NCBI RefSeq assembly: GCF_025770735.1
Contig: NZ_JAODPB010000002.1
Span: 558,001-622,000, forward strand
Length of the DNA: 64,000 nt
Origin: Shouchella tritolerans
Lineage (GTDB): Bacteria; Bacillota; Bacilli; Bacillales; Bacillaceae_D
Reading direction: 5' to 3'
This document shows, piece after piece, positions 28,322-36,554 of the stretch. How positions within the stretch are numbered: position 1 is the stretch's first letter; each line of letters starts with the position of its first letter. A program made the translations under genes and the position numbers. The notes under the pieces were generated by a model. That model did not search any database and was not told the DNA's origin. It saw only the letters and a list, made by a program, of their open reading frames with translations.

Positions 28322-28335
28322 GAGGGGCGCGAGAA

Positions 28336-29007
28336 ATGCTTCAAAAAATTTATGATTATGTGGACGAGCGTCTCGACATAACGCCAATGTGGCGGGATAT
28401 CGCTGACCATGAAGTGCCGGAGCACGTCAACCCAGCTCATCACTTTTCAGCGTTTATTTATTGTTTTGGCGGTTTGACGTTTTTTGTAACCGTTATTCAA
28501 ATTTTGTCGGGAATGTTCCTTACCATGTATTACGTGCCGGATATTGTTAATGCCCATGCATCTGTTTACTTTTTGCAAAACGATGTAGCAATGGGTGTCA
28601 TTGTCCGCGGCATGCACCATTGGGGCGCCAGCCTTGTTATTGTCATGATGTTTTTACATACGTTGCGCGTGTTCTTTACCGGCTCGTACAAAAAGCCACG
28701 TGAATTAAACTGGGTTGTAGGAGTATTGATTTTCTTTGTGATGCTGGGCCTTGGCTTAACAGGCTATTTGTTGCCTTGGGATATGAAAGCATACTTTGCA
28801 ACTGTCGTAACACTTCAAATTGCCGAAAGCGTACCGATTATCGGCGACTTTACAAAAGCGTTGCTTGCCGGAGGCGAAATTGTTGGTGCAGCGACGTTGA
28901 CACGCTTTTTTGCTATCCATGTCTTCTTCTTGCCAGCAGCATTGCTTGGTTTGCTTGGAGCGCATTTTATCATGATTCGCCGTCAAGGCATTTCTGGCCC
29001 GCTATAA
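28336..29007 (+). CDS. qcrB: Menaquinol:cytochrome c reductase, cytochrome b subunit
   Basis: A 223-residue integral membrane protein with four helices holding two b hemes; it is the short b6-type cytochrome b. The heme-ligand histidines appear in MHHWGASLVIVMMFLHTLRV and FAIHVFFLPAALLGLLGAHF; YLLPWDMKAYFATVV is the conserved quinol-site segment. It follows qcrA by 14 bases with RBS GGAGGGG. Confidence 0.97.
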   Translation: MLQKIYDYVDERLDITPMWRDIADHEVPEHVNPAHHFSAFIYCFGGLTFFVTVIQILSGMFLTMYYVPDIVNAHASVYFLQNDVAMGVIVRGMHHWGASLVIVMMFLHTLRVFFTGSYKKPRELNWVVGVLIFFVMLGLGLTGYLLPWDMKAYFATVVTLQIAESVPIIGDFTKALLAGGEIVGAATLTRFFAIHVFFLPAALLGLLGAHFIMIRRQGISGPL

Positions 29008-29046
29008 TAGCTAGCAAAAATGTGACTATACTAAGGGGGGAAACCC

Positions 29047-29823
29047 ATGCATCGAGGAAAAGGAATGAAGTTTGTCGGCGATTCCCGTGTCAAGGCGGAT
29101 GGCCGAAAAGCAAACATTCCAAAAGACTACTCGGAATACCCTGGAAAAACGGAGGCTTTTTGGCCAAACTTCCTATTGCGGGAATGGATGGTAGGGGCAG
29201 TCTTTTTAATGGGCTTTTTATGCTTAACTGTGGCCCATCCTGCGCCGCTTGAAGCAATCGCTGATCCATTGGAAGCTTACATTCCGCTTCCAGACTGGTA
29301 TTTCCTGTTTTTATATCAATTGCTTAAGTATGAGTTTGCTTCTGGCGACTTTAATGTGCTAGGTACAGTGGTTATTCCAGGCGTGGCATTCGGCGCTTTG
29401 CTGCTGGCTCCATGGTTGGATACATCGAAAGAGCGTCGGCCTCACCGTCGCCCGATTGCCACATCTATTATGCTTCTTGGTGTCGCATCCGTTGTTTACC
29501 TGACATGGGAGTCAGTGGCCCAGCATGACTGGGAAGCTGCTGCCCAGCAAGGGAAGCTAGTAGAAGGAGCCGAAATTGATGAGGAAGCAGAAGGGTTTGA
29601 AATTTATTCAAGCCAAGATTCATGCATCCAATGTCATGGCGACCAAATGACAGGTGGTGCGGGAGCGCCAAACTTGCTCGAAACAGAAAAAACACCTGAA
29701 GAAATCATGGAAATCATTCAAAATGGGCAAGGAGCGATGCCTGCCGACCAGTTCACGGGCTCTGAAGAAGAACTGCAAATTTTGGCAGAGTTCATCGCAA
29801 ACCATGGTCAAGATCCTGAATGA
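29047..29823 (+). CDS. qcrC: Menaquinol:cytochrome c reductase, cytochrome b/c subunit
   Basis: A 258-residue fusion typical of Bacillus: an N-terminal subunit-IV-like part with membrane helices (WPNFLLREWMVGAVFLMGF, PDWYFLFLYQLLKYEF with the quinol-site PDWY, a third helix near residue 140) and a C-terminal cytochrome c domain with the heme motif C-I-Q-C-H near residue 197 and a late axial Met (GAMP). The heme domain is exported to the outer face. It is followed by a duplicated terminator that brackets a repeat fragment. Confidence 0.96.
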   Translation: MHRGKGMKFVGDSRVKADGRKANIPKDYSEYPGKTEAFWPNFLLREWMVGAVFLMGFLCLTVAHPAPLEAIADPLEAYIPLPDWYFLFLYQLLKYEFASGDFNVLGTVVIPGVAFGALLLAPWLDTSKERRPHRRPIATSIMLLGVASVVYLTWESVAQHDWEAAAQQGKLVEGAEIDEEAEGFEIYSSQDSCIQCHGDQMTGGAGAPNLLETEKTPEEIMEIIQNGQGAMPADQFTGSEEELQILAEFIANHGQDPE

Positions 29824-29838
29824 TTGTGTTATACTAAG

Positions 29839-29860
29839 AGCTGTCTTTTTTAGGCAGCTT
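29839..29860 (+). terminator. Left copy of the duplicated terminator after qcrC
   Basis: AGCTGTC, six T-rich bases, then AGGCAGCTT; the same sequence with a better stem recurs at 29911-29935 on the other side of a repeat fragment. Confidence 0.6.
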
Positions 29861-29909
29861 GAAGGAACGAGACGAACAACGAAGGATGCGAGCGTTTGTC
29901 TACAGTCTG
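29861..29909 (+). repeat. Dispersed repeat, right-end fragment (copy A)
   Basis: The last ~35 bases, ending in GATGCGAGCGTTTGTCTACA plus GTCTG, are nearly identical to the right ends of the full copies at 41513-41673 and 48755-48915. It lies between two copies of a terminator. Confidence 0.75.
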
Positions 29910-29910
29910 G

Positions 29911-29935
29911 AGCTGCCTTTTTAGGCAGCTTTTTT
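29911..29935 (+). terminator. Right copy of the terminator after qcrC
   Basis: AGCTGCC, TTTTT loop, GGCAGCT, then T-run: a canonical terminator 15 bases before the ypjA RBS. Confidence 0.85.
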
Positions 29936-29954
29936 AATGAAAGGAAGGGCTGGC

Positions 29955-30557
29955 ATGCTAGCTTATTTGTACGGGCTTTTAACGAAACGCATCAGTTTAT
30001 GGTTGCTGCTCATCATTAATGTGTTAGGCACGATCTATGGGTTTTACTGGTATGGCGACCAGCTTGCGGCCACTCCACTGCATTTTATCTGGTTTGTGCC
30101 TGACAGTCCTACGGCAAGTTTGTTTTTTGTGTTTGTGTTGATTGGTTTTTTGAGCCGTAAGCAATCCGGCTTAATCGAAGCGCTTGCCGCCGTGACGTTA
30201 CTTAAATATGGCGTGTGGGCAGTCGTCATGAATACGTTTCAAGTGATGGAAGGCGCCCCTCTTCATTGGCAAATTATTATGCTGAATGTATCCCATGCAG
30301 GCATGGCTTTACAGGCGCTTTTATTCATGCCATATTTCCGCATCAAAAAAGGACATTTGGCGACTGCGTTATTATGGACCGTCTTCAACGACTTTATCGA
30401 TTACCATTTTCAGATGCACCCGTGGCTAAGTGCTCGAATTATGCCTTATATTGACGGCATTGGCTGGTTTACTTTCCTGTTAGGACTTGTCTGCGTAGCA
30501 ACCGTCTACTTCCTAAACGTACGCCAGCACGCGCTTCGTATTAATTTGCCGCGCTAA
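29955..30557 (+). CDS. ypjA: Membrane protein YpjA (DUF1405)
   Basis: A 200-residue polytopic membrane protein with about six helices and conserved polar loops (YGDQL, VPDSP, NDFIDYHFQMHPWL). The family is DUF1405; function unknown. The ATG at 29955 follows AAGGAAGGG (29941-29949); an upstream in-frame start at 29937 lies inside the terminator tail. Position between qcrC and ypjB matches B. subtilis. Confidence 0.88.
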   Translation: MLAYLYGLLTKRISLWLLLIINVLGTIYGFYWYGDQLAATPLHFIWFVPDSPTASLFFVFVLIGFLSRKQSGLIEALAAVTLLKYGVWAVVMNTFQVMEGAPLHWQIIMLNVSHAGMALQALLFMPYFRIKKGHLATALLWTVFNDFIDYHFQMHPWLSARIMPYIDGIGWFTFLLGLVCVATVYFLNVRQHALRINLPR

Positions 30558-30612
30558 GGTCTACTCTTGTCCTTTTGTTCATAGGATGTTTAGAACAGAG
30601 GAGGGACAAGAA

Positions 30613-31386
30613 ATGCGTCATTGGATGATGCTCGTTTTGCTTGTTTGTATCGTAGTGATGCTGCCTATGCCTGGCTCTGCAAATGATGCCCAAGCGTGGA
30701 AAGAATTGAATCATACGGCAAATCAAGTGCTGAAGCTAACGAAAGAACAGCGTTATGAAGATGGAAAACGGCTAATGAGTGTGTTTGCGGATTTTTTCCT
30801 TTCTTATGATTTTGAAGACCAGGAATGGACGATGTCTTCGTTACGCACACTAACCACAACGTTTGAAAATGCTGAACATGCACTGACGGCTACAAATATG
30901 CCTGATGATGAACGAATTCGCCTCGTCACAGCGTTTCGCCTTGCGATTGACGCGTTTGCCAAAAACAGCGAACCCCTTTGGAAAAGCACAGAAACGCAAG
31001 TGATGGCGTCACTAGACGATTTAGAGGAAGCGGCTGTATCAAAAGATGCCCAAGCCCTGAAACGCCAAATAAATGCATTTCATTCCCTATACGGCATGAT
31101 TCGTCCTGCTATCCATTTAAGCACAACGGAACAAACCGTCGTACGTTTTGACTCCTATTTTGCTTTATTAGAAAACCAATCATTATCGTCTGAGCAGCTG
31201 GAAGGTCATATTGAAACGATGCGTGGCGCTTTTAAAGAACTTTACGAAGGTAGTGAAGAGGATGGGATAGACCCATCGCTTTTATGGGCAATTTTGTCTA
31301 TCGGTGGGCCGCTTGTTGCGTCTTTATCTTATGTCGGTTATCGAAAATACCGGGCTGAGAAACGGCGTGTAAAGGCAAAAGAATAA
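30613..31386 (+). CDS. ypjB: Sporulation protein YpjB
   Basis: A 257-residue exported protein: signal peptide (residues 1-25, hydrophobic core MMLVLLVCIVVMLP), a helical extracytoplasmic domain, one C-terminal membrane helix (about 225-245) and a basic tail KYRAEKRRVKAKE. YpjB of B. subtilis is a sporulation-associated protein of unclear mechanism. The ATG at 30613 follows GAGGAGGGA. Confidence 0.85.
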   Translation: MRHWMMLVLLVCIVVMLPMPGSANDAQAWKELNHTANQVLKLTKEQRYEDGKRLMSVFADFFLSYDFEDQEWTMSSLRTLTTTFENAEHALTATNMPDDERIRLVTAFRLAIDAFAKNSEPLWKSTETQVMASLDDLEEAAVSKDAQALKRQINAFHSLYGMIRPAIHLSTTEQTVVRFDSYFALLENQSLSSEQLEGHIETMRGAFKELYEGSEEDGIDPSLLWAILSIGGPLVASLSYVGYRKYRAEKRRVKAKE

Positions 31387-31453
31387 AATGTGTCAAAACT
31401 GTGACAGGCGTTCAAAAAACAGCTTGTAGCAATAGCGGGAAGTTTGATTTTCT

Positions 31454-31483
31454 TTGACGTTTTGATTACGATAATAGTATTAA
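31454..31483 (+). promoter_or_regulatory. Candidate promoter of the YugP-like gene
   Basis: TTGACG (31454-31459), 18-base spacer, TATTAA (31478-31483). A short inverted repeat TGTCA/TGACA lies upstream near 31392-31407. Confidence 0.5.
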
Positions 31484-31503
31484 GATAAAGTGAGGTGATT
31501 GCA

Positions 31504-32202
31504 ATGAGTCTCGGTGCTTATTTGTTTTATTTAGCGTTTCTCATTCTAATCCCGCTTCTGGCTCAAGGAAAAGTAAAACGGGCGTATAAAAAATATTCGC
31601 GCATCCATAACAGTGCAGGAATGACAGGTGCAGAAGTAGCCCGGAAAATTCTTCATGACAACGGCATTTATGATGTTGAAGTCGAAGAGGTTAAAGGGGA
31701 GTTATCTGACCACTACGATCCACGTGCCAAAGTTGTACGGTTGTCAACAGACAATTACCGCAACGCTTCAGTTGCCGGAGCGGCCATTGCTGCTCATGAA
31801 GTAGGACACGCGATCCAAGATGCAGAAAACTACTCATTCTTGAAATTTCGCAGCGCTTTGGCACCAGTTGCTTCCATCGGCAGCAATTTAGGCCAATGGC
31901 TCATTCTAGCCGGTTTGCTCTTCGGCGTCGGTGCTCAAGTTGGCGGAAACCCTGTTTTGCTAATGGGTATTATCTTCTTTGCCACCGCTGTGTTATTCCA
32001 AGTGGTTACGTTGCCAGTCGAGTTTAACGCTTCCAACAGAGCAATGGAGCAAATGGTTGCAAGTGGGATTATTGTAAACAACGAAGAGCGGGAAACAAAG
32101 AAAGTTCTTGATGCCGCTGCTTTAACTTATGTGGCAGCAGCGCTTGTCGCTTTGCTCGAACTAGCACGCTTCATTATGATTTACTTGTCACAACGCGACT
32201 AA
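31504..32202 (+). CDS. Membrane zinc metallopeptidase, YugP family
   Basis: A 232-residue membrane protein (Zn_peptidase_2 family). An N-terminal helix is followed by a cytoplasmic loop with the zinc motif H-E-V-G-H (in AAHEVGHAIQDAE), two central helices around residues 130-165, the EFNASNRA segment carrying the third ligand, and a last helix. Substrates are not known. The ATG at 31504 is preceded by AGTGAGGTGATT. A terminator follows at 32229-32258. Confidence 0.88.
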   Translation: MSLGAYLFYLAFLILIPLLAQGKVKRAYKKYSRIHNSAGMTGAEVARKILHDNGIYDVEVEEVKGELSDHYDPRAKVVRLSTDNYRNASVAGAAIAAHEVGHAIQDAENYSFLKFRSALAPVASIGSNLGQWLILAGLLFGVGAQVGGNPVLLMGIIFFATAVLFQVVTLPVEFNASNRAMEQMVASGIIVNNEERETKKVLDAAALTYVAAALVALLELARFIMIYLSQRD

Positions 32203-32228
32203 TGGTCGGAACAAATCGGCTTAGTCTG

Positions 32229-32258
32229 AAACCAGCTCATTCACTTGGGCTGGTTTTT
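32229..32258 (+). terminator. Terminator after the YugP-like gene
   Basis: AACCAGCTC pairs with GGGCTGGTT around ATTCACTT, followed by TTTTC. Confidence 0.85.
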
Positions 32259-32280
32259 TCTTGCTCATTTAAAATGGGGG

Positions 32281-32357
32281 CGAGCATGCCCCGAAAAAAC
32301 GCTTTAACAGTAAGCTGATGTACAAATGTCAACAGACCATGCTCGTTTTTTCGGGCA
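32281..32357 (+). promoter_or_regulatory. Competing inverted repeats upstream of the MFS gene
   Basis: Two inverted repeats share this region and cannot form at once in a simple hairpin: CGAGCATG (32281-32288) with CATGCTCG (32338-32345), and TGCCCCGAAAAAACG (32287-32301) with CGTTTTTTCGGGCA (32344-32357, one bulge). The arm order is ABAB-like rather than nested. Followed by TTTACA, 18 bases and TAGACT, a possible promoter, before the exporter start at 32424. Confidence 0.5.
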
Positions 32358-32423
32358 AAGCCCTTTACAAACATGGTTTCCCTAAAGTAGACTGAGTTTG
32401 TTTATCAGAAATGGGGAGACGGA

Positions 32424-33644
32424 ATGAAACAGAATCCAACAGGAATGGAAAGGCTGGCGCTTGCGTTTTTGCTTGGAATGCTAGCCGTCCTTGGGCCACT
32501 CAATATTGATATGTATTTGCCGAGCTTTTTGCAAATTAGCGAAGATCTGCAAGCGCCCGCTTCGCTTGTGCAACTAAGTTTAACAACGTGTTTAATCGGT
32601 TTGGCGATCGGGCAACTTGTCGTTGGGCCGATCAGCGACGCAAAGGGAAGGAAACGGCCATTGCTCATTTCAATTACGTTATTTGCCGCAGCTTCGCTTT
32701 TATGTGCGTTTGCTCCAAATATTGGCGTCTTGATTGCCGGGCGCTTTTTACAAGGATTTACGGCAGCAGCTGGGATTGTCGTGTCTCGTGCGGTTGTCCG
32801 CGATGTTTTTACAGGCCAAGCATTAACAAAATTCTTTGCGTTGCTTATGGTCATTAATGCCGTGGCGCCGATGTTAGCGCCAATGGCAGGCGGGGCGATT
32901 TTGCTGTTGCCAGGGGCGCGCTGGGGCTGGATTTTCTTGTTTTTGTCTTTGCTTGGTGTCTTGATCGTTCTCGTTGCAGGAATAAAGCTAGAAGAATCGC
33001 TTCCACCAAGCAAGCGGGTGCCAAGCTCTATGTCGCATATCCTATGGACATTCAAAGATTTGCTTAAAGACCGTTCTTTTATCGGCTATGCACTTACACT
33101 CGGGCTCGCTCATGGCGGCAGTTTTGCCTATGTGGCCGGCACTCCGTTTGTTTACCAAGGCATTTACGGTGTAAACGAACAAGTTTATAGTGTGTTATTT
33201 GGCATTAATGGTCTAGCCATTATTACCGGTACCTTCGTGGTTGGCCGTTTAGCCGGCATAGTTCATGAACGAACGTTGTTGAAAACAGGAGTGATGGTTG
33301 CGAGCTCAGCTACAGCTATCCTTGTCTGCATGGCGGCCATTCAAGGGCCATTATGGACAATTGTCGTTTCCATTTTTGTTTACATGACGTCAATGGGAAT
33401 GATCACAACTTCTTCCTTTACGTTAGGAATTGCCAAACAAAGCCATCGTGCTGGCAGTGCTAGCGCGATGCTCGGCATGTTGCCCTTATTCCTTGGAGCG
33501 ATGGTTGCGCCGCTTGTAGGCATCGATGAATCAACAGCAGTGCCGATGGCTGCGATTATGTTTGCCACAAGCGTGTTGGCCCTTAGTACATGCCTTGGTT
33601 TGACGAAAAAAGAGAGCAGTCCTAGCCAAGTGGGAAAACGGTAA
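32424..33644 (+). CDS. Bcr/CflA-type MFS drug exporter
   Basis: A 406-residue, 12-helix major facilitator protein. NIDMYLPSFLQI in helix 1, GQLVVGPISDAKGRKRPLL (MFS motif A, between helices 2 and 3), GRFLQGFTAAAGIVVSRAVVRD (motif of the Bcr/CflA drug:proton antiporters) and the P-M-L-A-P-M-A-G-G motif C region in helix 5 support the family. The substrate cannot be read from sequence. It is not part of the syntenic ypj block and stands alone, with a bidirectional terminator behind it. Confidence 0.9.
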   Translation: MKQNPTGMERLALAFLLGMLAVLGPLNIDMYLPSFLQISEDLQAPASLVQLSLTTCLIGLAIGQLVVGPISDAKGRKRPLLISITLFAAASLLCAFAPNIGVLIAGRFLQGFTAAAGIVVSRAVVRDVFTGQALTKFFALLMVINAVAPMLAPMAGGAILLLPGARWGWIFLFLSLLGVLIVLVAGIKLEESLPPSKRVPSSMSHILWTFKDLLKDRSFIGYALTLGLAHGGSFAYVAGTPFVYQGIYGVNEQVYSVLFGINGLAIITGTFVVGRLAGIVHERTLLKTGVMVASSATAILVCMAAIQGPLWTIVVSIFVYMTSMGMITTSSFTLGIAKQSHRAGSASAMLGMLPLFLGAMVAPLVGIDESTAVPMAAIMFATSVLALSTCLGLTKKESSPSQVGKR

Positions 33645-33713
33645 CTGTTCAAAGCAAACGTATAGCGCTAAATGAAGAAGGGAATGGCTCTTCAATAGAC
33701 ATGGTTGGAGATG

Positions 33714-33753
33714 AAAAAAGCAACAGAGAAGCGACATGCTCTGTTGCTTTTTT
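33714..33753. terminator. Bidirectional terminator between MFS and yitT-family genes
   Basis: AAAAAAGCAACAGAG (33714-33728) is perfectly complementary to CTCTGTTGCTTTTTT (33739-33753); T-runs on both strands serve both convergent genes. Confidence 0.93.
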
Positions 33754-33758
33754 ACTGC

Positions 33759-34631
33759 TTAGCCAATTCGAATCGGTTGCTTGTTGTCATCGAGTGTAAA
33801 CCCTTCACCGGCCGCTTCGGAAACATCGTGGATGGTCATGAACGCATGGGGATCAATGCGATGCACAATATTGCGCAACCTCACCGTTTCATTGCGGGCG
33901 ACGACGCAATATAAAATTTCTTTTTCGTCGCCAGTAAATGTACCTTTTCCTTGTAATGTCGTTGCGCCTCGGCCCATTTCACGTAAAATCGCTTCTGAGA
34001 TCTCTGTAATCGACTCGGAGATGACAAAGGCTGCTTTCGCATTGTAGGATCCTTGTTGGATAAAGTCAATGACTTTGGCGGCAATAAACACATAGACAAT
34101 CGTGTACATTGCTTCACGCAAATCAAGATAGACGAGAGAGATGGCAATGACACACGAATCAAATACAAAAAAGGTGCGCCCGATGCTCCAGCCAAAATAG
34201 CGCAAGCATAGTTTCGCAATGATGTCGGCGCCGCCGGTTGTGCCGCCAAAACGGAAGACAAGCCCGAGCCCTGTACCGACGATGGCTCCTGCGAACAATG
34301 CGGCAAGCATTAAGTCATTGCCAAGGAAAATATGTAAGTTGATACGCTGGAACAAATCAAGGAATAACGATAAACTGAACGTGCCTACGAGTGTATAGTA
34401 AAAAGGAATCCGACCTAACATCCGCCAGCCTATAAAAAACAACGGAATGTTAATAACGATGTTGGTGATTGCCGGGTTGATCGTAAATAAAAAGAATAAA
34501 AGCAATGTAATGCCTGTAACGCCGCCGTCTGCCAGTTGGTGTTGCATATTAAAGTAAACAAGGCCAAACGACATAAGCGCCGTGCCGAGCAAAATGAAAA
34601 AAATGTTTTTAACGTGCCGGTTGACTTCCAA
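33759..34631 (-). CDS. ypjC: YitT family membrane protein, YpjC-like
   Basis: A 290-residue protein: five or so N-terminal membrane helices (YitT_membrane) with the conserved GGVTGITLLL and FRFGGTTGGADIIAKL loops, then a soluble C-terminal domain (DUF2179-like; KGTFTGDEKEILYCVV). In B. subtilis ypjC lies on the same strand between ypjB and ypjD; here it is in the corresponding place but reversed and separated from ypjD by an IS605-type element. The start ATG at 34631 follows an AGGCGATTG-type RBS on the minus strand. Confidence 0.87.
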   Translation of the reverse strand: MEVNRHVKNIFFILLGTALMSFGLVYFNMQHQLADGGVTGITLLLFFLFTINPAITNIVINIPLFFIGWRMLGRIPFYYTLVGTFSLSLFLDLFQRINLHIFLGNDLMLAALFAGAIVGTGLGLVFRFGGTTGGADIIAKLCLRYFGWSIGRTFFVFDSCVIAISLVYLDLREAMYTIVYVFIAAKVIDFIQQGSYNAKAAFVISESITEISEAILREMGRGATTLQGKGTFTGDEKEILYCVVARNETVRLRNIVHRIDPHAFMTIHDVSEAAGEGFTLDDNKQPIRIG

Positions 34632-34709
34632 GCAATCGCCTCCTTTTCGCGTCCATTCTTAGTTTACTCAACTTCGTGAAAAAAAGAAATATCACGTCAT
34701 TATTTTTAA

Positions 34710-36156
34710 ATTCCCCCGAAAGAAGTCTCCCACTTCTAAACGTGAAGGTGCACCAGCACCAGTGAAAGTGGGAGATGAATTTCGGGTTAGGTGTAGCCTA
34801 AAGTTGTCTCTTTTTTGTGTTATGATATAAAATGAAAGGCTTCTGGGCGTAAACGATCGCAGATTGATGATGGCATATCTGACTATGCAAAAGATAGGTT
34901 TGTTCGATTTTCACGAGTGAAAAGTGAGGTGATTCGATATGGCAAACAAAGCATATAAGTTCCGTCTGTACCCAACGCAAGAACAAGAGCAACTTCTTAC
35001 GAAAACTTTCGGTTGCGTTCGTTTCGTCTACAATAAAATGTTGGCTGACCGAAAGGAAACCTATGAGAAGTTCAAGGACGACAAAGAAGCCTTTAAAAAG
35101 CAAAAATTCCCGACTCCTGCCAAGTACAAAAAGGAGTTTGTATGGCTCAAAGAAGTCGATAGTCTCGCATTGGCGAACGCCCAACTGAATTTGCAGAAGG
35201 CATACCAAAACTTCTTCTCTGGTCGTGCTGAGTTTCCGAAGTTCAAAAGCCGCAAGGCAAGACAGTCCTACACAACAAATGTGGTCAACGGAAACATCAT
35301 GCTTTTGGATGGCTCTATCAAATTACCGAAACTGAAACTTGTAAAAATGAAACAACATCGGGAAATTCCGTCCCATCATGTCCTCAAGTCTTGTACGGTT
35401 TCTCGAACAAAAACAGGAACATACCATGTTTCGATTCTCACTGAATACGAACATCAACCTACACAAAAAGACGTACAAGCTGTTGTTGGCTTAGATTTTT
35501 CCATGAATGGCTTATTTGTCGATAGCGAAGAAGGTGAGACAGCCAATTACCCTCGTTTCTATCGCCAAGCCTTGGGAAAATTAGTGAAGGAACAGCGTAT
35601 TTTATCACGCAGAAAGAATGGCTCTAGTCGTTGGCACAAACAACGTCTGAAAGTAGCGAAGCTACATGAAAAAATTGCGAACCAACGAAAGGACTTTCTA
35701 CATAAGGAATCGCACCAATTAGCGAAACGGTATGACTGCGTGGTGATCGAAGACCTCAACATGAAAGGAATGGCACAAGCCCTTCATTTCGGCAAAAGCG
35801 TTGCTGATCATGCATGGGGCATGTTCACGACATTCCTCCAATACAAGTTAGAGGATCAGGGGAAACAGCTTATCAAAATCGATAAGTGGTTTCCATCATC
35901 TAAAACGTGTTCATGTTGTGGTCAAGTAAAGGAGTCTCTCGCTCTTTCTGAGCGCATCTTCCATTGTGATTGTGGTTTTGTGGCAGATCGAGATTGGAAC
36001 GCTGCTATCAATATCAAACGTGAAGGGTTACGACGGTTCGTATAATCATCAATAGAGCATGGAACAGGCTCGATAGCTAAGTCAATTTCGTACCATTAGG
36101 TGCGATTACCTTAGAAGCCTCCACCTCTAAGCAAGCGTAGGTGGCAGGTAGTTCAC
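34710..36156 (+). mobile_element. IS605/IS1341-type element with tnpB only
   Basis: The element inserts between ypjC and ypjD. The left end has subterminal hairpins: CCCGAAA/TTTCGGG and TCTCCCACTT/AAGTGGGAGA enclosing GGTGC/GCACC (34715-34786), then TTAGG/CCTAA (34787-34801). The right end carries CCTCCACCT/AGGTGGCAGG and finishes in GGTAGTTCAC at 36156, a common right end of tnpB-carrying elements. No tnpA transposase is present, so movement would need one in trans. The left boundary is approximate; TTTAA at 34705-34709 is a possible target/TAM motif. Confidence 0.8.
34939..36045 (+). CDS. tnpB: TnpB, RNA-guided nuclease of IS605-type elements
   Basis: A 368-residue TnpB. The N-terminal helix-turn-helix (KAYKFRLYPTQEQEQLL, FGCVRFVYNKML) is complete. 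The RuvC residues appear in order: Asp in VVGLDFSMNG, Glu in CVVIEDLNMKGM, Asp in VADRDWNAAINI; the zinc finger is C-S-C-C-G ... C-D-C. TnpB cleaves DNA guided by an omega RNA made from the element's right end and promotes element retention. RBS AGTGAGGTGATTCG precedes ATG 34939; a promoter (TTGTCT, 16 bases, TATAAA) lies at about 34804-34831. All catalytic residues are intact, so it may be active. Confidence 0.95.
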   Translation: MANKAYKFRLYPTQEQEQLLTKTFGCVRFVYNKMLADRKETYEKFKDDKEAFKKQKFPTPAKYKKEFVWLKEVDSLALANAQLNLQKAYQNFFSGRAEFPKFKSRKARQSYTTNVVNGNIMLLDGSIKLPKLKLVKMKQHREIPSHHVLKSCTVSRTKTGTYHVSILTEYEHQPTQKDVQAVVGLDFSMNGLFVDSEEGETANYPRFYRQALGKLVKEQRILSRRKNGSSRWHKQRLKVAKLHEKIANQRKDFLHKESHQLAKRYDCVVIEDLNMKGMAQALHFGKSVADHAWGMFTTFLQYKLEDQGKQLIKIDKWFPSSKTCSCCGQVKESLALSERIFHCDCGFVADRDWNAAINIKREGLRRFV

Positions 36157-36176
36157 ATTGCGCAGGCGCGTGCTTT
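36000..36176 (+). ncRNA. Predicted omega (reRNA) guide RNA of TnpB
   Basis: By analogy with known TnpB systems the scaffold covers the 3' end of tnpB and the right-end UTR, ending with the CCTCCACCT/AGGTGGCAGG hairpin and GTAGTTCAC (36156). The guide would be the next 16-20 bases of flanking chromosome, from 36157, which lie just before ypjD. The 5' boundary is a guess. Confidence 0.5.
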
Positions 36177-36206
36177 TCGCTAGGATAGAAGGGAAAGGAA
36201 GTGCCG

Positions 36207-36554
36207 ATGATGCCTGAAGGAAAAACAATCGCAGAAATGCAAAAAGAAGTCGACTCGTACATAGGGCAGTTTAAAGAAGGTTACTTTAGCCCACTGGCGA
36301 TGTTGGCTCGCTTGACGGAAGAATTAGGCGAGCTAGCAAGGGAAGTGAACCATTACTATGGAGAGAAGCCCAAAAAAGCATCAGAAGAAGACAAAACGAT
36401 GGAACAAGAAATCGGCGATATGCTGTTTGTCCTTATTTGTTTGGCGAACTCACTTCAAATTGACTTAAGCGAAGCGCATGATCTTGTCATGCATAAATTC
36501 CAAACAAGAGACAAAGACCGCTGGACAAAAAAAGAAAAAGGAGAACAGATCTAA
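36207..36554 (+). CDS. ypjD: MazG-like nucleotide pyrophosphohydrolase YpjD
   Basis: A 115-residue all-alpha NTP pyrophosphohydrolase. ARLTEELGELAREVNHYYG (E-x-x-E) and EQEIGDMLFVLICLAN (E-x-x-D) form the metal site. The ATG at 36207 (or 36210) is chosen because AAAGGAAG ends 6 bases before it. The IS605-type element ends 50 bases upstream, so the upstream control region was probably altered. Overlaps dapB by one base. Confidence 0.9.
   Translation: MMPEGKTIAEMQKEVDSYIGQFKEGYFSPLAMLARLTEELGELAREVNHYYGEKPKKASEEDKTMEQEIGDMLFVLICLANSLQIDLSEAHDLVMHKFQTRDKDRWTKKEKGEQI

Noticed and set aside
32212-32228. Solo right end of the repeat before the terminator at 32229
   Set aside because: TTAGTCTGAA followed by a terminator recalls copies B and E, but the preceding bases do not match the repeat.
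34715-34801. Independent terminator of the yitT-family gene
   Set aside because: The hairpin is upstream of that minus-strand gene, not behind it, and belongs to the left end of the tnpB element.
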